Source: an uncultured Prevotellaceae bacterium
Lineage (GTDB): Bacteria > Bacteroidota > Bacteroidia > Bacteroidales > Bacteroidaceae
NCBI GenBank assembly: GCA_937891085.1
Contig: CALAEY010000015.1
Location: 1 to 23,231 of the forward strand
DNA length: 23,231 bases
Direction of reading: 5' to 3'
The position numbers and the translations under genes were made by a program. Below the pieces are notes generated by a model, which was given only the letters and a program-made list of their open reading frames with translations, made no database searches and was not told the origin of the DNA. Every line of letters starts with the position of its first letter. Within the stretch, counting starts at the first letter, position 1. This document shows positions 21,287 through 23,231 of this stretch, piece by piece.

Positions 21287-22618
21287 TTATAATGTTTCTT
21301 TAAAAATCTCTCCAACGGTGGGGTGAGGGAATACCATGCGCTTCCAGTCCTCAGCTTTCAGCTTCATGCTGATGGCCATGCCTGCCAGCGTGATGATCTC
21401 AGAAGCAGGATTACCCAGCAAGTGCGCGCCAAGAATGGTATCATCCTCAGAAATCAGGAGTTTGCAAACACCGTTCACGCCCTCGTTTTCGGCCACGAAG
21501 CGACCAGAATAAGCCATTGGCAGTTTAGATACACGATAGTTGATACCTTCGCGTTTCAAAGCTTCCTCCGTGAAGCCCACACTGGCAACCTCCGGATTGG
21601 TGTAAACCACGCCCGGAATGGCATTGTAGGCCATCTCATCGGCTTTATTTATTATATGGTGTACAGCCACTTCTGCTTCTCTTACAGCGGTATGCGCCAG
21701 CATGGAGACACCTGTGATATCGCCACACGCATAGACACCTGCAACGGAGGTCTGCATGTGTGCATCTACACAGATTCTGCCTCTTTCGTCAGTCTTGAGC
21801 CCCAGGTTTTCAAGGCCGTAGCCCTTGGTTACAGGTCTGCGCCCCATGCTCAGAAGCACCTTCTCTGCGATAATCTCACCACCTTCATAGTTGACTTTCA
21901 CGCCTTCCTCTGCTTGTTCGAAAGAGAGCACCTTGGTGCTAAGCAGGAACTGCACTCCGCGTTTCTGATACTCTGCACGCAGCAGGGACGAAATCTCCTT
22001 ATCCAATCCGCCCAATATCTCGTCAAGCATCTCCACAACGGTCACTTTCACGCCAAGGCTGGTGAAGTAAGAGGCAAACTCTATGCCTATCACACCACCA
22101 CCGATAATGGCCAGTGTCTGAGGCAGTTCCTTGCAATCAAGTGCTTCACGATGTGTCCAATAAGGGATGTCCTGCACGCCAGGGATAGGAGGCACGAAGG
22201 TCTCGCTACCCGTGCAGAGCAGCATGTGGGCGCATTCGTAGGTTTCTTCGTCACAACGGATGTGCTGTGCATCAACTATCTGTGCCTCACCAGTCACTAT
22301 CTGCACTTGATACGCCGTGAGTTTGGCTTTCACGCCCAGGACCAACTTACGTACCACTTTCTGTTTGCGTGCCACGATCTTCGGAAGGTCAAAACCTTCC
22401 ACCGTTACGTTCACGGCATATTTTTGTGCATGGCGGGCATTGTCCAGCGTTTTGGCACTATAGAGCAATGTCTTCGTGGGGATGCATCCCTCATTCAGGC
22501 ACACACCTCCCAGGCTCTTCTTCTCAAAGAGCACCACACTCAGACCTGCCTTCCCCGCTGCTTCCGCAGCCGTATATCCCGCAGGACCGCCACCTATGAT
22601 TGCTACATCATACTTCAT
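21287..22618 (-). CDS. lpdA: Dihydrolipoamide dehydrogenase (E3)
   Basis: A 443-residue FAD flavoprotein that re-oxidises dihydrolipoamide with NAD+, the E3 of 2-oxo acid dehydrogenase complexes and of glycine cleavage. The FAD-binding GGGPAG is at residues 9-14, the redox disulfide is C40-x4-C45 (GGVCLNEGCIPTK), the NAD-binding motif is IIGGGVIGIEF, and the C-terminal HPTVGE supplies H432 and E437. I use the ATG at 22618; the two-codon-earlier TTG is not needed. None of the E1, E2, lipoyl-protein or glycine-cleavage genes is nearby, so it is a stand-alone E3 placed in a run of envelope genes, 13 bases after the PH-domain gene. Confidence 0.94.
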   Translation of the reverse strand: MKYDVAIIGGGPAGYTAAEAAGKAGLSVVLFEKKSLGGVCLNEGCIPTKTLLYSAKTLDNARHAQKYAVNVTVEGFDLPKIVARKQKVVRKLVLGVKAKLTAYQVQIVTGEAQIVDAQHIRCDEETYECAHMLLCTGSETFVPPIPGVQDIPYWTHREALDCKELPQTLAIIGGGVIGIEFASYFTSLGVKVTVVEMLDEILGGLDKEISSLLRAEYQKRGVQFLLSTKVLSFEQAEEGVKVNYEGGEIIAEKVLLSMGRRPVTKGYGLENLGLKTDERGRICVDAHMQTSVAGVYACGDITGVSMLAHTAVREAEVAVHHIINKADEMAYNAIPGVVYTNPEVASVGFTEEALKREGINYRVSKLPMAYSGRFVAENEGVNGVCKLLISEDDTILGAHLLGNPASEIITLAGMAISMKLKAEDWKRMVFPHPTVGEIFKETL

Positions 22619-22623
22619 TTTCA

Positions 22624-22650
22624 ATTATAAATTATGAATTATGAATTATT
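22624..22650. repeat. Tandem 7-mer repeat ATTATGA
   Basis: ATTATAA-ATTATGA-ATTATGA-ATTATT, almost four units, straddling the stop of the PH-domain gene and the 13-base gap before lpdA. It encodes the last residues of the PH protein on the minus strand (IIHNS). Short repeats of this kind are common simple-sequence tracts and could vary in copy number. Confidence 0.65.
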
Positions 22651-23009
22651 TTCAATGCTTTCAAAAACTCCTCTTCATTCACGGGTTGCACAGCCACATG
22701 CCCATTGGCTCCATAGAAGATATCCACGCCATGCGTCATCCATCCTTTGAAGCATTCAGCCTTGTGGATGTCCGAGAGTTTTATCTCCCGTCCTTTGGTG
22801 AATCGTCCATGATAAAGCACCAGCATCCCATCCGTAGTCACCGTATAGGTGGTATGTATGATGCGCTCTATCAGCACAATGAGCATCAGCAGGAATACCA
22901 CGGCCAGCAGTGCCTGCTTGATCCAAAAGGCCCAAATAGCCAGCACGGCAGCCACCACCATGACCACCACTTGGTTCCATGTAATCCGTGCGTGAAAGGT
23001 TCTGTTCAT
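22632..23009 (-). CDS. PH-domain membrane protein
   Basis: A 125-residue protein. Two hydrophobic helices (about residues 12-30 and 33-51) form a membrane hairpin. The following 70 residues have the strand pattern of a bacterial pleckstrin-homology-like domain (TYTVTTDGMLVLYHGRFTKGREIKLSDIH and onwards), ending in an amphipathic helix (NEEEFLKALKII). Such proteins are widespread and of unknown function. The upstream in-frame ATG at 23105 would add a third hydrophobic segment; I prefer the ATG at 23009 (MNRTFHARITWN), which starts just before the hairpin and lies about 20 bases after a possible -7 box TATCTTAG (23030-23037), though no -33 box is clear. First gene of the run leading to lpdA, pepO and dacB. 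Confidence 0.82.
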   Translation of the reverse strand: MNRTFHARITWNQVVVMVVAAVLAIWAFWIKQALLAVVFLLMLIVLIERIIHTTYTVTTDGMLVLYHGRFTKGREIKLSDIHKAECFKGWMTHGVDIFYGANGHVAVQPVNEEEFLKALKIIHNS

Positions 23010-23172
23010 CTCTTTTCTCAAATTTTGCGCTAAGATAGTGATAAAAAAGGAAATAGTGGTGTAGATGTAGAAAAAAGTGATGCACATACGCACGAAATAG
23101 CGCAACTGTTGACGCGGCCAAAGATTGCCACTATTGGCGTTTTTTAGTCGTCGTTATTTGATTGAATGAATA

Positions 23173-23188
23173 AAACTTACTAAAGTTT
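23173..23188. repeat. Dyad AAACTTACTAAAGTTT, copy 3 at the window edge
   Basis: The same inverted repeat as at 12983 with one base changed, followed by a 7-bp hairpin GCAAGTG/CACTTGC (23190-23196, 23203-23209) and GCGCACTTGCATAATTTAA, comparable to the ACTT-rich stretch after the other copies. It lies in the leader region of the PH-domain gene, 164 bases from its start. By the spacing of the other copies, a promoter should begin about 16 bases beyond the window. Confidence 0.5.
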
Positions 23189-23231
23189 CGCAAGTGATGG
23201 CGCACTTGCATAATTTAACATAAAATAGGAA

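Noticed and set aside
21323..22630. A 435-codon open frame on the plus strand opposite lpdA
   Set aside because: It lies entirely across lpdA, whose protein has every family motif. The antisense translation is rich in H, C and R without any recognisable domain, and it has no promoter. It is a composition effect.
23190..23209. GCAAGTG/CACTTGC hairpin near the right edge as a terminator
   Set aside because: No T-run follows on either strand. It is better described as part of the third dyad region.

Overview
The window looks like ordinary chromosome from a Bacteroidales bacterium, most likely Prevotella/Segatella or a close relative. The signs are: promoters of the Bacteroidetes type (TTTG, about 19 bases, TAnnTTTG) instead of sigma-70 boxes; almost no Shine-Dalgarno sequences; Bacteroidetes-specific families (DUF4294, an outer-membrane protein with an N-terminal helix-hairpin-helix domain, an acid-rich surface-type lipoprotein); and a LeuRS with the extra segments usual in this phylum. 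No tRNA, rRNA, CRISPR array, insertion sequence or phage gene was seen.

Layout. 1-4678: a small membrane protein, then a translationally coupled operon leuS-yitT-rdgB (start and stop codons overlap by 1 and 4 bases). 4679-5143: a 465-base, very AT-rich gap with a cluster of DnaA-box-like 9-mers, a candidate replication origin or other DnaA-binding site. 5144-9168: a SPOUT RNA methyltransferase, DUF4294 (minus), the HhH/beta-barrel protein and a lipoprotein. 9158-12891 (minus): mutS followed by a coupled acyltransferase-3 gene. 12892-15676: a short-RNA unit (A), a radical SAM enzyme, a membrane-anchored DNA/RNA endonuclease (minus) and rubrerythrin. 15647-17827: a strong bidirectional terminator, miaB (minus), a second short-RNA unit (B) and a small single-pass membrane protein. 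17810-23009 (minus): a tight four-gene run, PH-domain membrane protein, lpdA, pepO (M13 metallopeptidase) and dacB (PBP4), with gaps of 13, 14 and 1 bases.

How it fits together. Most genes are housekeeping: translation fidelity and tRNA modification (leuS, miaB, the methyltransferase), nucleotide-pool and DNA repair (rdgB, mutS), oxidative stress (rubrerythrin), and envelope work (dacB, pepO, acyltransferase, HhH/beta-barrel protein, lipoprotein). Four convergent gene pairs overlap at their stop codons.

The least ordinary content is non-coding. Two intergenic regions, 13.0 kb and 17.3 kb, carry the same roughly 175-base module: a conserved upstream dyad starting AAACTTAC, a strong promoter whose -7 box begins exactly 97 bases after the start of that dyad in both copies, a 60-80 nt transcript with a shared core, and an intrinsic terminator with seven Ts. 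A third dyad at 23173 predicts another copy just beyond the right edge. The second item of interest is the AT-rich gap with DnaA-like boxes.
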